Positions 1 through 8,547 of a stretch of 36,803 nt of DNA are shown here, one piece after another (position 1 is the first letter of the stretch; every line of letters begins with the position of its first letter). This DNA is from Myxococcales bacterium. Lineage in GTDB: Bacteria; Myxococcota_A; UBA9160; UBA4427. A program made the position numbers and the translations under genes. The stretch lies in NCBI GenBank assembly GCA_022563535.1, contig JADFNE010000043.1:1-36803 (forward strand). Direction: 5' to 3'. The notes under the pieces are model-generated. The model saw only the letters and a list, made by a program, of their open reading frames with translations, had not been told where the DNA came from and did no database searches.

Positions 1-200
1 GAAACGATTGATCCCTCACTCAGCGCCTGAGCGATATCGGCGAATCGCAGTCCCGGGCCCGGGTCGCTCCAACGCACGCTGTTGTACCAGAGCAATTTTC
101 CGGGCAGCAGCACAACGACCAATATCGCGGTGACCACCACGATCAAGCATCGCCCTCGGTTGCGCTCCAACCAATTCTGGCCCCTGTGCTTCGTCGACAA
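1..200 (-). CDS. Membrane-anchored protein, N-terminus only (cut by window edge)
   Basis: The reverse strand carries an open frame running off the left edge. It starts with a short basic stretch (K, H, R, R-rich), followed by one strongly hydrophobic segment rich in V, I, A and L (about residues 20-38), then a W-Y-N and P-G-L-R-F containing stretch. This is the topology of a signal-anchor protein whose bulk lies outside the cytoplasm. A GGGGGAG ribosome-binding site lies about five bases before a TTG at 200; a GTG at 206 is the alternative but abuts that site. The PGLRF stretch faintly recalls the start of membrane proteins with a concanavalin/LamG-like fold, but too little is visible to name it. 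Confidence 0.5.
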   Translation of the reverse strand, partial: MSTKHRGQNWLERNRGRCLIVVVTAILVVVLLPGKLLWYNSVRWSDPGPGLRFADIAQALSEGSIV

Positions 201-347
201 AATCACTCCCCCACACTACGGGAATCTCGTGGACCGCGACCTCACTGAAGCGAGTCCGCCGCAACCCTAACCCAGGCCGCGGCTGCGAGTCAGCGGGCAT
301 CCGCTAGTTTGTACACGTATTACCCAATGGAAGTATTGGAGGGCGCA

Positions 348-1283
348 ATGGGACTTCTCATCGACGGCATATGGCACGGCCAGTGGTACGACACCAAGTC
401 GAGCGGCGGTCGCTACGAACGCAAGAGCAGCGCGTTTCGCGGGCGCATCGGAACCGATCGGGACGCGGAGTTTCCCGCGGAGGCCAATCGCTACCACCTA
501 TACATTTCGCTCGCCTGTCCGTGGGCGCACCGGACATTGATTTTTCGCAAATTGCTCGGACTCGAGGAGATCATTTCATTGTCGATTGTCGACCCATACA
601 TGGGTGCAGATGGTTGGATCTTCTCGACCCAAGCTGGCGCTATTCCCGACTACGTCAACGAGACGCGTTTTTTGCGAGATATCTATCTGCTCTCGGATTC
701 GAAATACACGGGCCGTGTCACGGTACCGGTACTCTGGGACCGCAAGACCCAGGTCATCGTGAACAACGAATCTTCGGAGATCATTCGAATGTTCAATTCG
801 GGTTTTGGTGATCTCGCCAGGGCATCGACTGACTTCTACCCCAAAGCCCTGCGCAGTGAAATCGATGCCGTAAATGACTTCATCTATCCGAGCATCAACA
901 ACGGGGTCTACCGCTGCGGGTTCGCGACAAGCCAGAGCGCCTACGAGGAGGCGTTTGGCGAACTCTTCGGCGCGTTGGACATCCTGGAACAGAGGCTCAT
1001 GAATCGGGACTACTTGCTCGGGGAAGCGATTACCGAAGCCGATTGGCGACTCTTCACCACCCTCGTTCGTTTCGATCCGGTTTACGTCGGACACTTCAAG
1101 TGCAATCTGCGGCGTATCGCGGACTACCCCAATCTCACTCGCTATCTGGAATCTCTCTATCGCGTTCCCGGAATCGCAGAGACCGTGAACTTCACGCACA
1201 TCAAACGCCACTACTACGAAAGCCACGAGACGATCAATCCCACCGGCATCGTGCCACTGGGACCGAAACTCGCCCTGGATTAG
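348..1283 (+). CDS. Glutathionyl-hydroquinone reductase (YqjG/ECM4-like GST)
   Basis: Predicted cytosolic Xi-class glutathione transferase that reduces glutathionyl-hydroquinones with glutathione, as known for E. coli YqjG and yeast ECM4. The protein of 311 residues opens with the family-typical M-G-L-L-x-D-G-x-W and has the catalytic C-P-W-A-H motif at residues 57-61 in a thioredoxin-like N-terminal domain, followed by an all-helical GST C-terminal domain with the E-A-D-W-R-L-F-T-T-L-V-R-F-D signature. Length is close to E. coli YqjG (about 328). The ATG at 348 is chosen because GGAGGG sits just upstream and the product then begins like its homologues; an open frame continues upstream to 309 without such support. 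It stands alone, facing right. Confidence 0.93.
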   Translation: MGLLIDGIWHGQWYDTKSSGGRYERKSSAFRGRIGTDRDAEFPAEANRYHLYISLACPWAHRTLIFRKLLGLEEIISLSIVDPYMGADGWIFSTQAGAIPDYVNETRFLRDIYLLSDSKYTGRVTVPVLWDRKTQVIVNNESSEIIRMFNSGFGDLARASTDFYPKALRSEIDAVNDFIYPSINNGVYRCGFATSQSAYEEAFGELFGALDILEQRLMNRDYLLGEAITEADWRLFTTLVRFDPVYVGHFKCNLRRIADYPNLTRYLESLYRVPGIAETVNFTHIKRHYYESHETINPTGIVPLGPKLALD

Positions 1284-1376
1284 CACTTCACCTTCGCGCC
1301 GCAGATCAATTGATCTATCGTAACCAGTCACGGGACTTGCAAGACTTGGTATTTGGCATTTGGAGTAGACGCGGGA

Positions 1377-2084
1377 ATGGATCTAGACCGAGCGAATCGA
1401 AGGGCGCTGCTGGGGCGATTGCTCATGTTACTCGTCGTGTGTGCGTTCCTCGTCGGAGCTCATTTCCTGCGCAAGCAAACCGGGATCGAATGGTCCGCGG
1501 CCTCAATCCAAGAGGCCGTGAGAAACTTCGGGCCGTATGTGCCAATTGGTTTCGTCCTATTGGTGATGTTTCGCCAGGTCATGTTGTTGTCCTCCGGGTT
1601 GTTGCTCACATCTGCGGGTCTGCTGTTTGGGGCGCCCATGGGTACGCTGCTGGGCGCCGTCGGGGTCACGTTGAACGCATTCACGTTGTTCACCTGTGCA
1701 CGCCTGCTGGGGCGCGATTGGGTCGAGCCGCGAATTCGAGCCCGCTATCCCCAATTCGAGCAACATGCAAGAACCGCTGGCCCGTGGGTGATCGCTCTGA
1801 TGACCGGGCATCCGATGGGCATCCTCACCCCGTTCCACTTTGCGGCCGGACTGACCCGGATCACCTGGCTCCGTTTTTTGCTCGCGGTGGGACCCGCGGC
1901 GATCGTTCGCGCGGCTTGTTTCTCGTTTTTGGGTGCCAACCTGTTGGATCCCGGATCGCCGCAACTCTGGATTGCTTCGGGCATCCTGGTCGCGCTCGCA
2001 TTTCTACCCTTGGCACATCCGGGTCTGCGGGCTCGGCTCTTGCAACTCACTCCGAAAATCGTGCGGAAGTCCTCAGGCAGCTAG
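1377..2084 (+). CDS. TVP38/TMEM64-family integral membrane protein
   Basis: Polytopic inner-membrane protein of about 235 residues in the TVP38/TMEM64 (VTT, DedA-related) family. Hydrophobic segments lie near residues 13-30, 50-90, 95-110, 155-170 and 195-215. The central part has the family pattern of a re-entrant G-L-L-F-G-x-P-x-G-T segment followed by the F-x-x-A-R-x-L-G-R-D helix and later a G-L-T-R-I-x-W-x-x-F stretch. Bacterial members are thought to move lipids or maintain membrane homeostasis; the substrate cannot be read from sequence. The ATG at 1377 is preferred over a TTG at 1353. It ends shortly before the terminator of the opposing cold-shock gene. Confidence 0.8.
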   Translation: MDLDRANRRALLGRLLMLLVVCAFLVGAHFLRKQTGIEWSAASIQEAVRNFGPYVPIGFVLLVMFRQVMLLSSGLLLTSAGLLFGAPMGTLLGAVGVTLNAFTLFTCARLLGRDWVEPRIRARYPQFEQHARTAGPWVIALMTGHPMGILTPFHFAAGLTRITWLRFLLAVGPAAIVRAACFSFLGANLLDPGSPQLWIASGILVALAFLPLAHPGLRARLLQLTPKIVRKSSGS

Positions 2085-2105
2085 GAGCCTGCGCGGCACC
2101 GGTCC

Positions 2106-2137
2106 AAAAAAAACGGCGACCCTCGAAGGGGTCGCCG
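2106..2137 (-). terminator. Intrinsic terminator of the cold-shock gene
   Basis: On the reverse strand a nine-base-pair stem with arms CGGCGACCC and GGGTCGCCG (2114-2122 with 2129-2137) and a six-base loop is followed directly by eight T residues (2113-2106). This is a textbook Rho-independent terminator 26 bases beyond the stop of the cold-shock gene. It could also slow transcription arriving from the convergent TVP38 gene, but on that strand no T tract follows. Confidence 0.9.
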
Positions 2138-2162
2138 AATTCGATCTGTCTACGGCAGCTGT

Positions 2163-2366
2163 TTAGAGCGGCTGAACGTTTGTAGCTTCGGGACCCTTTC
2201 GGCCCTCGCCTGCCTCGTAGGTCACCTTCTGACCTTCGCTCAGCGACTTGAAGCCGTCGCCCGAAATATTTGAGTAGTGAACGAAAAGGTCCTTACTGCC
2301 ATCGTCGGGGGTAATAAAGCCATAACCTTTTTCGTCGTTGAACCACTTAACCGAACCACCTGCCAT
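2163..2366 (-). CDS. Cold-shock domain protein (CspA family)
   Basis: Single cold-shock domain protein of 67 residues, the usual family length. It binds single-stranded RNA or DNA and acts as an RNA chaperone. RNP1 appears as K-G-Y-G-F-I (residues 13-18) and RNP2 as L-F-V-H-Y (27-31), preceded by the canonical V-K-W-F-N start. A strong GGGAGGAG ribosome-binding site precedes the ATG by eight bases. It is monocistronic: its own terminator lies downstream and a long AT-richer leader with a hairpin lies upstream, as is usual for csp genes. Whether it is cold-induced or constitutive cannot be told. Confidence 0.97.
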   Translation of the reverse strand: MAGGSVKWFNDEKGYGFITPDDGSKDLFVHYSNISGDGFKSLSEGQKVTYEAGEGRKGPEATNVQPL

Positions 2367-2401
2367 TCTATATTTCTCCTCCCTTCGTCAAACGCCGCGA
2401 T

Positions 2402-2423
2402 TCCAATTCCACAAGGAATTGGA
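2402..2423 (-). promoter_or_regulatory. Hairpin in the presumed 5' leader of the cold-shock gene
   Basis: A perfect nine-base-pair inverted repeat (arms TCCAATTCC and GGAATTGGA, four-base loop) lies 36 bases before the cold-shock start codon, just ahead of the ribosome-binding site. csp messages in E. coli carry structured leaders that control cold translation; whether this hairpin does the same is inference. It has no T tract on the reverse strand, so it is not a terminator. Confidence 0.4.
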
Positions 2424-2890
2424 GCCTACGAATTCTTTAGAAGGGGTATTGCGACATAAAGCGCTTGTTGTTTCGTCATTGTTACGGGCCGCGTTCTCTA
2501 CTGTTCTCTACTGTAGATCGCCCGGCCTGCAGTCTTGAGTTCTCAAGACGCGCAAAGACTACCGTACCCCCATGATTTCCCAAACAGGGTAATTCTCATC
2601 GTCACAGAGAAACTCTGCCTCTGTCCTTCGCATTGTCCCCAAGAACGGGTACAGCCCAATTTTGGGGCCGAAAGCGCAGCGAGTGGAGTCTCCGCAGATG
2701 CACAACGACTGAGGTTGGATCTCTACATTCTCGAATCCGAAGCGTGCACCGTCACAATAGGTGGCAACTATCGAGCAGATCGCTGGAACAGACGCCGCCA
2801 ATGCAAGCCAAGATTCGTATGACTCGCTGACCCGCAACCTCTTGGAGAAATCCGCTCAAGTGCATCGAAGCGAACATCGGCCTTCGGGAG
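2424..2890. other. Intergenic stretch without a supported gene
   Basis: About 470 bases of lower GC than the flanking genes. It holds an exact 10-bp tandem duplication of GTTCTCTACT at 2493-2512, which probably sits close to the cold-shock promoter on the reverse strand. A 92-codon reverse open frame (2559-2837) has no ATG start, no recognisable domain and no spaced ribosome-binding site, so I do not call it. I see nothing else. Confidence 0.5.
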
Positions 2891-3493
2891 TCAATCGGCT
2901 TGCGCCTGCCTCAGGGCCAGCAGGCGATCGACCATTGAAAGCACGGTGGACCCGAGCAGCAGCCAGCCCAGCAACAAGATGATTCCGTCGTCTGGCCACG
3001 ACCAGCCCAGCGTATTGCGAATGATCGGCGTCCCGAGAAAAACGAAGTAAAGGATGCCGTTCCATTTCCCCAGTGCACTCGCGCGCAGCTGCCGGCCCTC
3101 GAGCGCCCGGGAATCAAGGGTGTACTGAACGAACGCCAGCGCGATCAACGGCGGAAGAGCTGTCGGGGCGAGACCGCGGCAGACCAGGGCCGACACTCCC
3201 ATGACGACGAACGTCGCATCGGTACCGTGATCCAGCAGCGCACCAAAGGCGGAAGACTGGCCCCACTTGCGAGCCAGGGGGCCGTCGGCGAAATCGGTCG
3301 CAATGGCAAATGCAAAAACGATCACCGCTTCGACGTCACGACCTTCGAACACGAGGTATCCGCAGACCGGCGCGGCGATGAGACGCATGAGCGTGAGCGC
3401 GTTTGCGACGGTAAACCGCTGAAATCTCGCACGCGATTCGCTTCCCAGATCCGCGGGGGGTTCGGGTGACTGAGAGTTCTGCCGGGAGATCAT
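2891..3493 (-). CDS. CDP-alcohol phosphatidyltransferase family membrane protein
   Basis: Integral membrane enzyme of 200 residues in the family that transfers a phosphatidyl group from CDP-diacylglycerol to an alcohol (PgsA, Pss, cardiolipin and inositol-phosphate relatives). The active-site signature D-x2-D-G-x2-A-R-x8-G-x3-D-x3-D is complete, with the four aspartates at residues 67, 70, 88 and 92. Hydrophobic helices flank it on both sides. The first 25 residues are polar and probably cytoplasmic. Which alcohol is used is not visible; the C-terminal half is divergent from classical PgsA. It follows proS by 17 bases on the same strand and is likely co-transcribed with it. Confidence 0.82.
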   Translation of the reverse strand: MISRQNSQSPEPPADLGSESRARFQRFTVANALTLMRLIAAPVCGYLVFEGRDVEAVIVFAFAIATDFADGPLARKWGQSSAFGALLDHGTDATFVVMGVSALVCRGLAPTALPPLIALAFVQYTLDSRALEGRQLRASALGKWNGILYFVFLGTPIIRNTLGWSWPDDGIILLLGWLLLGSTVLSMVDRLLALRQAQAD

Positions 3494-3510
3494 CCGAAGG
3501 CCCGGTTCGC

Positions 3511-5223
3511 TTAGCGCCGTTCGGCGAGAACTGACTCCTCGACAGTCTCGGCAGCGCGCTCGATCAGAACATCGGTGACTTCTCCGTCACGCCGACACTT
3601 CAGCTCGACGTGGCCCGAAGCAATGCCCTTGGGTCCTACCGTAATCCGGTAGGGGAAGCCGATCAGGTCGGCATCCTTGAACTTTACGCCGGGTCGCTCG
3701 TCGCGATCGTCGAGGATCACGTCGATCTTGGCCGCGACCAGTGCATCGTAGATCCGCTCGCCGACTTCCATGCACTCGACATCTTTGGTCTTCACCACCG
3801 TGATCACAACCTCGAACGGCGCCACGTTGACCGGCCATTTGATGCCGTCCTCGTCGTGACAGGCCTCGACGACTGCCGCCAATCCTCGCTCGATTCCAAT
3901 GCCGTAGGATCCCATGACGATCGGCCGGGCCTTGCCATTCTGGTCCAGGACGCTCGCCCCCATGGATTCGCTGTAACGAGTGCCGAGCTTGAATATATGA
4001 CCCACCTCGATCGTCTTGTAGATGACGATGGGTTTGCCGCACTGAACGCAAGGCTCGCCATCGTTTACCTCGCGAAGATCGAGCCATCCCTTGACGTCGA
4101 TGTCCCGCTCGACCGAAACCCCCCGGTAGTGGAAGTCGTCCGCGTTGGCGCCGGTCGTCATGTTCGTGCGCCCGCGGAGCGCTTCATCGGCGATGATGAA
4201 GTGGTCCGTCACTCCTACCCCTCCCAGACTCCCAGGAGAAGCGCCGAGTGCCGCAACGATTTCTTCCGCGGTGGCGGCGCGAATTTCCTCGGCTTCGACG
4301 GCATCGACGAGCTTCTGTTCGGAAAGAACGTCGTCGCCCCGCAGCAACACCAGGACCACCTTGCCATCGATCATGTAGACGAGGGTCTTGATCTGAGAAG
4401 AACCGGGGGTGCCCTGCTCGAAGTTCTCGAGATCTTGAATCGTCCGCATGCCTGGCGTGGCAAACTTTTCGGGTGACTCGAGTCCTTCTTCGTCGACAAC
4501 TGCGGGGAGTTCGCTGGTCGCCTTTTCGACATTGGCCGCGTAGCCACATGCTTCACACGAAGCGATCCAGTCCTCGCCGGCGTCGCTCCTGAGCATGAAC
4601 TCGACCGATTGACTGCCCCCCATCGCGCCAGACGAAGCCTCGACCGCAACCGGATCGAAACCCATGCGCTTGAAGATCTTGCGATAGGCCTTGAAGTGAC
4701 AATCAAAGGAATAGTCGAGACCCTCGTCGTCGATGTCGAGGGAGTAGGAGTCCTTCATGGTGAATTCGCGCACGCGCAACAGGCCACTCTTCGGGCGAGC
4801 TTCGTCGCGGAACTTGGTGTGAATCTGAAACCAGATCTGGGGCAGTTGTTTGTACGAATGCAGCTCGCTGGCGAGGTGTGCAAAGACCTCTTCGGCGGTC
4901 ATCCCCAAGCCAACCTGGGAGCCCCGGCGATCTTCGAAGCGGAACATCTCCTGGCCCATCGCGTCCCAGCGGCCCGACTTGTCCCAGATTTCGCGGGGGT
5001 GAAGCGTCGGAAGCTTGAGTTCTTGCGCGCCGAGTTTTTGCATTTCGTCGCGAACGATTTCGGTGATCTTGTGTGCGACGCGAAAACCGAGGGGCAGCAG
5101 CGTATACACACCGGCCATCAACTGACGCATGAATCCGGCGCGCAACAGCAGCTTGTGGCTCACCGCCTCGGCGTCACTCGGATCGTCGCGAAGAGTAGGA
5201 AGAAAGGACTTTGACCAGCGCAC
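3511..5223 (-). CDS. proS: Prolyl-tRNA synthetase (bacterial type, with editing domain)
   Basis: Charges tRNA-Pro with proline in the cytoplasm. The 570-residue protein has the class II order: motif 1 region with L-L-R-A-G-F near the N-terminus, T-A-E-E-V (position of the T-x-E-E proline-site loop), F-R-D-E-A-R-P of motif 2, the long insertion carrying the trans-editing (YbaK-like) domain in the middle, motif 3 G-S-Y-G-I-G-I-E-R, and a C-terminal anticodon-binding domain containing D-D-R-D-E-R-P-G-V-K-F. Length matches E. coli ProRS (572). The GTG at 5223 is chosen: AGGAG lies seven bases upstream and the product then aligns with the usual start; a GTG at 5244 would add seven residues. It leads the phosphatidyltransferase gene. 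Confidence 0.97.
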   Translation of the reverse strand: MRWSKSFLPTLRDDPSDAEAVSHKLLLRAGFMRQLMAGVYTLLPLGFRVAHKITEIVRDEMQKLGAQELKLPTLHPREIWDKSGRWDAMGQEMFRFEDRRGSQVGLGMTAEEVFAHLASELHSYKQLPQIWFQIHTKFRDEARPKSGLLRVREFTMKDSYSLDIDDEGLDYSFDCHFKAYRKIFKRMGFDPVAVEASSGAMGGSQSVEFMLRSDAGEDWIASCEACGYAANVEKATSELPAVVDEEGLESPEKFATPGMRTIQDLENFEQGTPGSSQIKTLVYMIDGKVVLVLLRGDDVLSEQKLVDAVEAEEIRAATAEEIVAALGASPGSLGGVGVTDHFIIADEALRGRTNMTTGANADDFHYRGVSVERDIDVKGWLDLREVNDGEPCVQCGKPIVIYKTIEVGHIFKLGTRYSESMGASVLDQNGKARPIVMGSYGIGIERGLAAVVEACHDEDGIKWPVNVAPFEVVITVVKTKDVECMEVGERIYDALVAAKIDVILDDRDERPGVKFKDADLIGFPYRITVGPKGIASGHVELKCRRDGEVTDVLIERAAETVEESVLAERR

Positions 5224-5350
5224 CGGACTTCTCCTGGCTCGCACGGACGACGATCGACACGCGCCGGCGGGTTGAAGGCCCGACTAGCATAGCCACCCGC
5301 ACCGCGGCAGCGCTCGTCAGCCGTGCGGCAATTGGAGCGGCAAATGGCCC

Positions 5351-6214
5351 TCAGTACGCCGTGCCGTGGGCGAGGGTATAGGGGCCGAAGTCGTCGATCA
5401 GTCTCTGCATGATCGGACGGTCCAGATTGCCAATCGTTTCGCCGTCGAGGGTCGCGATGGGAACGATGCGCGCTCCAGAGCCACTGATGAACACCTCGTC
5501 AGCGGCGAGAAGGTCAAAGCGTCCAAGGCTGCGTTCCCGGGTCTCGATGCCGGCCGCGCTGGCAATTTCGAGAATGCTGTCCCGGGTGATTCCCTCGAGC
5601 GATCCATCGCTGGCCGGTGGCGTCGAGAGCACTCCTCGATAGACGGTGAACACGTTGGCAACGCTCGCCTCAGCGACCAGACCCGCGTGGTTCAGGATCA
5701 GCGCTTCGTCGGCGCCGCGGAGCTTTGCTTCGCGCTTTGCGAGGGCATTATTGAGGTAGTTCAGACTCTTGACCCTGGGGTCGAGGGCGTCTGCCGCCGG
5801 GCGGCGCATGCTGGCGGTCACCATGTCGAGCCCGCGTGCGAGCTTTTCAGGGTCGAAGAGATGAATTCGGTCTGCGATACAGAAAAGCGTAGGGTTGTCA
5901 CAGGTCGTCGGATCCACCCCGAGCGCCCCGACCCCGCGAGTCGCGATCAGCCGCATGTAGCCTTCGCTTTCGTCGAATGCCCGCGCGGTTTCGAGCACGA
6001 TCTGCCGGACGGCTTCGAGCCCCCCCGGCAGCACAAGACCGATCGCCTTGGCCGCAGTGCCGAACCGGTGCAGGTGATCGGGCAGGCGAAACACTTTCGC
6101 GCCGTAGATGCGAATTCCCTCGAAGATGCCGTCTCCATAGAGCAGGCCGTGGTCGAGGACGCTGATTTTTGCTTCCTCGGGCGGAACGATTTGACCGTTC
6201 ATCCAGATCTTCAT
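5351..6214 (-). CDS. ilvE: Class IV PLP aminotransferase, branched-chain type
   Basis: Fold-type IV PLP enzyme of 287 residues that most likely interconverts branched-chain amino acids and their 2-oxo acids. The PLP-binding lysine is K149 in the K-S-L-N-Y-L-N-N-A-L-A-K context, and the glutamate that contacts the pyridine nitrogen is E182 in A-E-A-S-V-A-N-V-F. The N-terminal D-H-G-L-L-Y-G-D-G-I-F-E-G signature is complete. The K-S-L-N-Y-L wording favours IlvE over D-alanine transaminase or aminodeoxychorismate lyase, but specificity is inferred. The start codon ATG overlaps the TGA of the upstream iclR gene (ATGA), with GGAGGGG before it, so the pair is translationally coupled. Confidence 0.85.
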   Translation of the reverse strand: MKIWMNGQIVPPEEAKISVLDHGLLYGDGIFEGIRIYGAKVFRLPDHLHRFGTAAKAIGLVLPGGLEAVRQIVLETARAFDESEGYMRLIATRGVGALGVDPTTCDNPTLFCIADRIHLFDPEKLARGLDMVTASMRRPAADALDPRVKSLNYLNNALAKREAKLRGADEALILNHAGLVAEASVANVFTVYRGVLSTPPASDGSLEGITRDSILEIASAAGIETRERSLGRFDLLAADEVFISGSGARIVPIATLDGETIGNLDRPIMQRLIDDFGPYTLAHGTAY

Positions 6215-6987
6215 TTCGGCCCCTCCGAAGCCCTCTGTGCATATTCTGAAGAATCGACAGCGAGGCGCGCTTCGATTCGCGCGGCTGCGTCCAATACCTC
6301 GCGCGTCACGCTGCCACTTCCCATCACCGCGAGCCGCGCGGAAGCCGCACCCAGGGCGACCACCGCCACCAGGCGATCGCGAAAGCAGATCGGAGCCGCA
6401 ACCACCCCGAGACCCGGTACCCACTCTTCATCGCTGCGGGCAAAGCCTTGGTCGCGAACGGTGGCCACCACGGCGGCAAGCTCGTCGGCAGAAGTCGTCG
6501 TGCCCTCGGTAAAGGACGTAAGCGGGTCTTCGACATCGACACTGTCAGGTGCGAAGGCGAGGTACAGCTTGCCCACCGCCGTGGCGTGCACCGGCACGCG
6601 TTCACCAACCTGGGGCGAGGCCCGCAGAAAGCCTTTGCCCTCGGCTTTGTCGAGAATCATCAGCTCTCGGGATTGGGCGGCGACCAGAAAAATCGTCTCC
6701 CCAAGCTTTGCGGAAGTTGCCTCGAGAACCCCGCGCGCGAGTTCGACGATGGGTTCGCGCTCGAGCGCCCCGAGCCCCAACGCGATCAAGGCGGTGCCGG
6801 GTCGGTAGCGGCCGCGTTCCGAGCGATCGACCAGGCCGCGCCGACCCAGGGCAGCGAGCAACCGGTGGGCACTCGATTTTGGCAAACCTAGCGACCGGCC
6901 AATGGCGGTCACGCCCTGGGGCTCCGAAGACGCGTGGAGATGAAACAAGATGTCGACGGCTTTCTCGACCGTGGTGAGTGGGTCCAT
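6211..6987 (-). CDS. IclR-family transcriptional regulator
   Basis: DNA-binding regulator of 258 residues with an N-terminal winged helix-turn-helix (about residues 5-65, T-A-I-G-R-S-L-G-L-P-K-S-S-A-H-R-L-L-A) and a C-terminal IclR effector-binding domain containing V-P-V-H-A-T-A-V-G-K and a D-E-E-W-V-P-G-L-G stretch. Members sense small acids or aromatic compounds; the ligand here is unknown. It overlaps the aminotransferase gene by four bases and probably controls this two-gene operon together with itself, because a palindromic site of the IclR type lies at 7061-7079 upstream. Its presumed leader (6988-7060) is almost pure purine in the mRNA. Confidence 0.93.
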   Translation of the reverse strand: MDPLTTVEKAVDILFHLHASSEPQGVTAIGRSLGLPKSSAHRLLAALGRRGLVDRSERGRYRPGTALIALGLGALEREPIVELARGVLEATSAKLGETIFLVAAQSRELMILDKAEGKGFLRASPQVGERVPVHATAVGKLYLAFAPDSVDVEDPLTSFTEGTTTSADELAAVVATVRDQGFARSDEEWVPGLGVVAAPICFRDRLVAVVALGAASARLAVMGSGSVTREVLDAAARIEARLAVDSSEYAQRASEGPK

Positions 6988-7060
6988 TTGCTTCCTGTTC
7001 TTTTTATCCTTCTGTTCTCTCTAGTTCTCTTCTTTCTAGTTCTCTCTGTTCTTTATTTTT

Positions 7061-7079
7061 TGTTCCGAATATCGGAACA
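7061..7079. promoter_or_regulatory. Palindromic operator upstream of the iclR-ilvE pair
   Basis: A perfect 8-3-8 inverted repeat, TGTTCCGA-ATA-TCGGAACA, lies 73 bases before the iclR start. GTTCC-type half sites around a short AT spacer are typical for IclR-family operators, so autoregulation is the simplest reading. A further GGAACC half site occurs at 7095-7100. Binding by this particular protein is inferred from position only. Confidence 0.7.
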
Positions 7080-7158
7080 TAATATCTTTATATGGAACCA
7101 AACTAGCGGGCGCAACGCTCCCGGGCAATACCTGCATGAAAATTCGAGGGGAGGGGCA

Positions 7159-8334
7159 CTAGCCCTCGAGAATGGCCAGCAACCCGCAATCGTTCAGGGC
7201 CGTGCAGACGGTGCCGACGCGTCCCGCTGGACCGAGGAGCTGGCTACCGCGCAAGCCGAGGACCGGAAAGTCGGGATCGTGATCCCGAAAGCAGCGCGCG
7301 TCGCGCGCCGCGCCGCGGGCTCCCGCGTAGTCGAGCGAGCTTCCCGAAAGGTAGAGCCCGAGGCCACGCTCCCGATCTACCTGTCCGGCTACCTGCCCTG
7401 CAACCAGGGTTTCGAGATTCTCCCGGGCGGCGACCGCGTCGCGCACGACAAAGCGCAATCGAGTCCCGGGTTGGAGATCGTCCGGCACCAGAATCGCCTT
7501 CCGGCGCGGATCAATCCCGACGACGCTGCGGAGCAGGCTTCCGGCGGCACTCTCGCTCTCGCCGTTCGGTGCGTGATCGATTTCGAGCATGATCTGTCGC
7601 AGTGATTCGGCAGTCGCCGGGAGCCCGGCTCGCTCTGCAACCTCGCGCAGGATGTCGAGGGCCGGCTGCCCGTCGAAGCTGCTGATCCAACGGTCGCGCG
7701 CCCGGGTCACGAGATGATCTCCGGACAGCGCCCGACAACCTCGAGCTACGCCCCATTGTGTAGACCCAGCTCCCCGCAGCACGACCCCGAGCAGCCCACC
7801 GGACACGATCTGGTCGTTGTGCCACACCACAGCGTCGCCACCCGTGGGAGCACTCGCGCCCAGACCTACGACCAGGCCGTCGTGGAGCTGTTTTGCGAGG
7901 GTGCGGAACAATGGGGCTGGGCTCTGGTGATGCATATCGAGCAGCAGCAGCAGCAGATCCATCTCTCCCGGTGGACGCTCAAAATGATCGAGGATCTCCG
8001 AACCGCTTTCGGGTTCGTCAGCCGGGAGGTCCTCGAACAGGACCGCTTCGATCTCGAGGCCCGTGAACTGGGCTACCACGAGCCCGGGATTGTCTGCGGT
8101 CCCCTCACCGTCCGCGAAGAGCCCCGCCACGCTCGCCCCATAGATCTCACAGGCGCCGAGTTCCCGGCGAACCGCCTCGAGGAGATCCGGGAGACCGGGA
8201 CCCCAGGCGACCGTGGCAAACACCAGGGCTGTCTCCGGGAGGGCCCCGCCGAGGATTTCTCGCCCCCGACCGACCGCTTGCCGAGCCGCCAGCTGAGCCG
8301 ATAGTTCCTCCGAGAAGCCCACGCCTGCCTTCAT
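7159..8334 (-). CDS. FIST domain protein (FIST N plus FIST C)
   Basis: Predicted sensory-ligand-binding protein of 391 residues built from the FIST N and FIST C domains, which are proposed to bind small ligands such as amino acids and are often fused to signalling domains. Here no signalling domain is attached: the N-terminal part has L-V-F-A-T-V-A-W-G-P-G and G-A-S-V-A-G-L-F-A-D-G-E-G, the middle G-L-G-A-S-A-P-T-G-G-D-A-V-V-W-H-N-D, and the C-terminal part ends with C-T-A-L-N-D-C-G-L-L-A-I. No signal peptide or membrane segment is present. ATG 8334 is chosen because GAGG lies upstream; an open frame extends to 8454. It is transcribed away from the ribonuclease D gene. Confidence 0.75.
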   Translation of the reverse strand: MKAGVGFSEELSAQLAARQAVGRGREILGGALPETALVFATVAWGPGLPDLLEAVRRELGACEIYGASVAGLFADGEGTADNPGLVVAQFTGLEIEAVLFEDLPADEPESGSEILDHFERPPGEMDLLLLLLDMHHQSPAPLFRTLAKQLHDGLVVGLGASAPTGGDAVVWHNDQIVSGGLLGVVLRGAGSTQWGVARGCRALSGDHLVTRARDRWISSFDGQPALDILREVAERAGLPATAESLRQIMLEIDHAPNGESESAAGSLLRSVVGIDPRRKAILVPDDLQPGTRLRFVVRDAVAARENLETLVAGQVAGQVDRERGLGLYLSGSSLDYAGARGAARDARCFRDHDPDFPVLGLRGSQLLGPAGRVGTVCTALNDCGLLAILEG

Positions 8335-8547
8335 CACGGCCTCAGCATAGACAACGGATCGTAGAAAGACGGTTCTCTCAACCGCTTGCCATTTCCCCGT
8401 GACTGGGCTTCGGCTAGGATCGGCAAGTGCGAGTACCCCCAGTTGGTACTGCAACCCACCCCCCGGCAGACCTAGAAACTATGCTCCGTTGTCCATTCTT
8501 GGCCGATGCCGAGGCGGTCATCGATTGTTTCGGACGCGAGGTCGGAA

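Noticed and set aside
2559-2837. Reverse open frame of 92 codons between the cold-shock gene and the phosphatidyltransferase gene
   Set aside because: No ATG start, ribosome-binding site with no spacing, and no recognisable domain; composition like the surrounding non-coding DNA.
5366-6808. 480-codon forward open frame opposite the aminotransferase and IclR genes
   Set aside because: Antisense shadow: both reverse-strand proteins show complete family motifs, and the forward product is low-complexity and unrecognisable.
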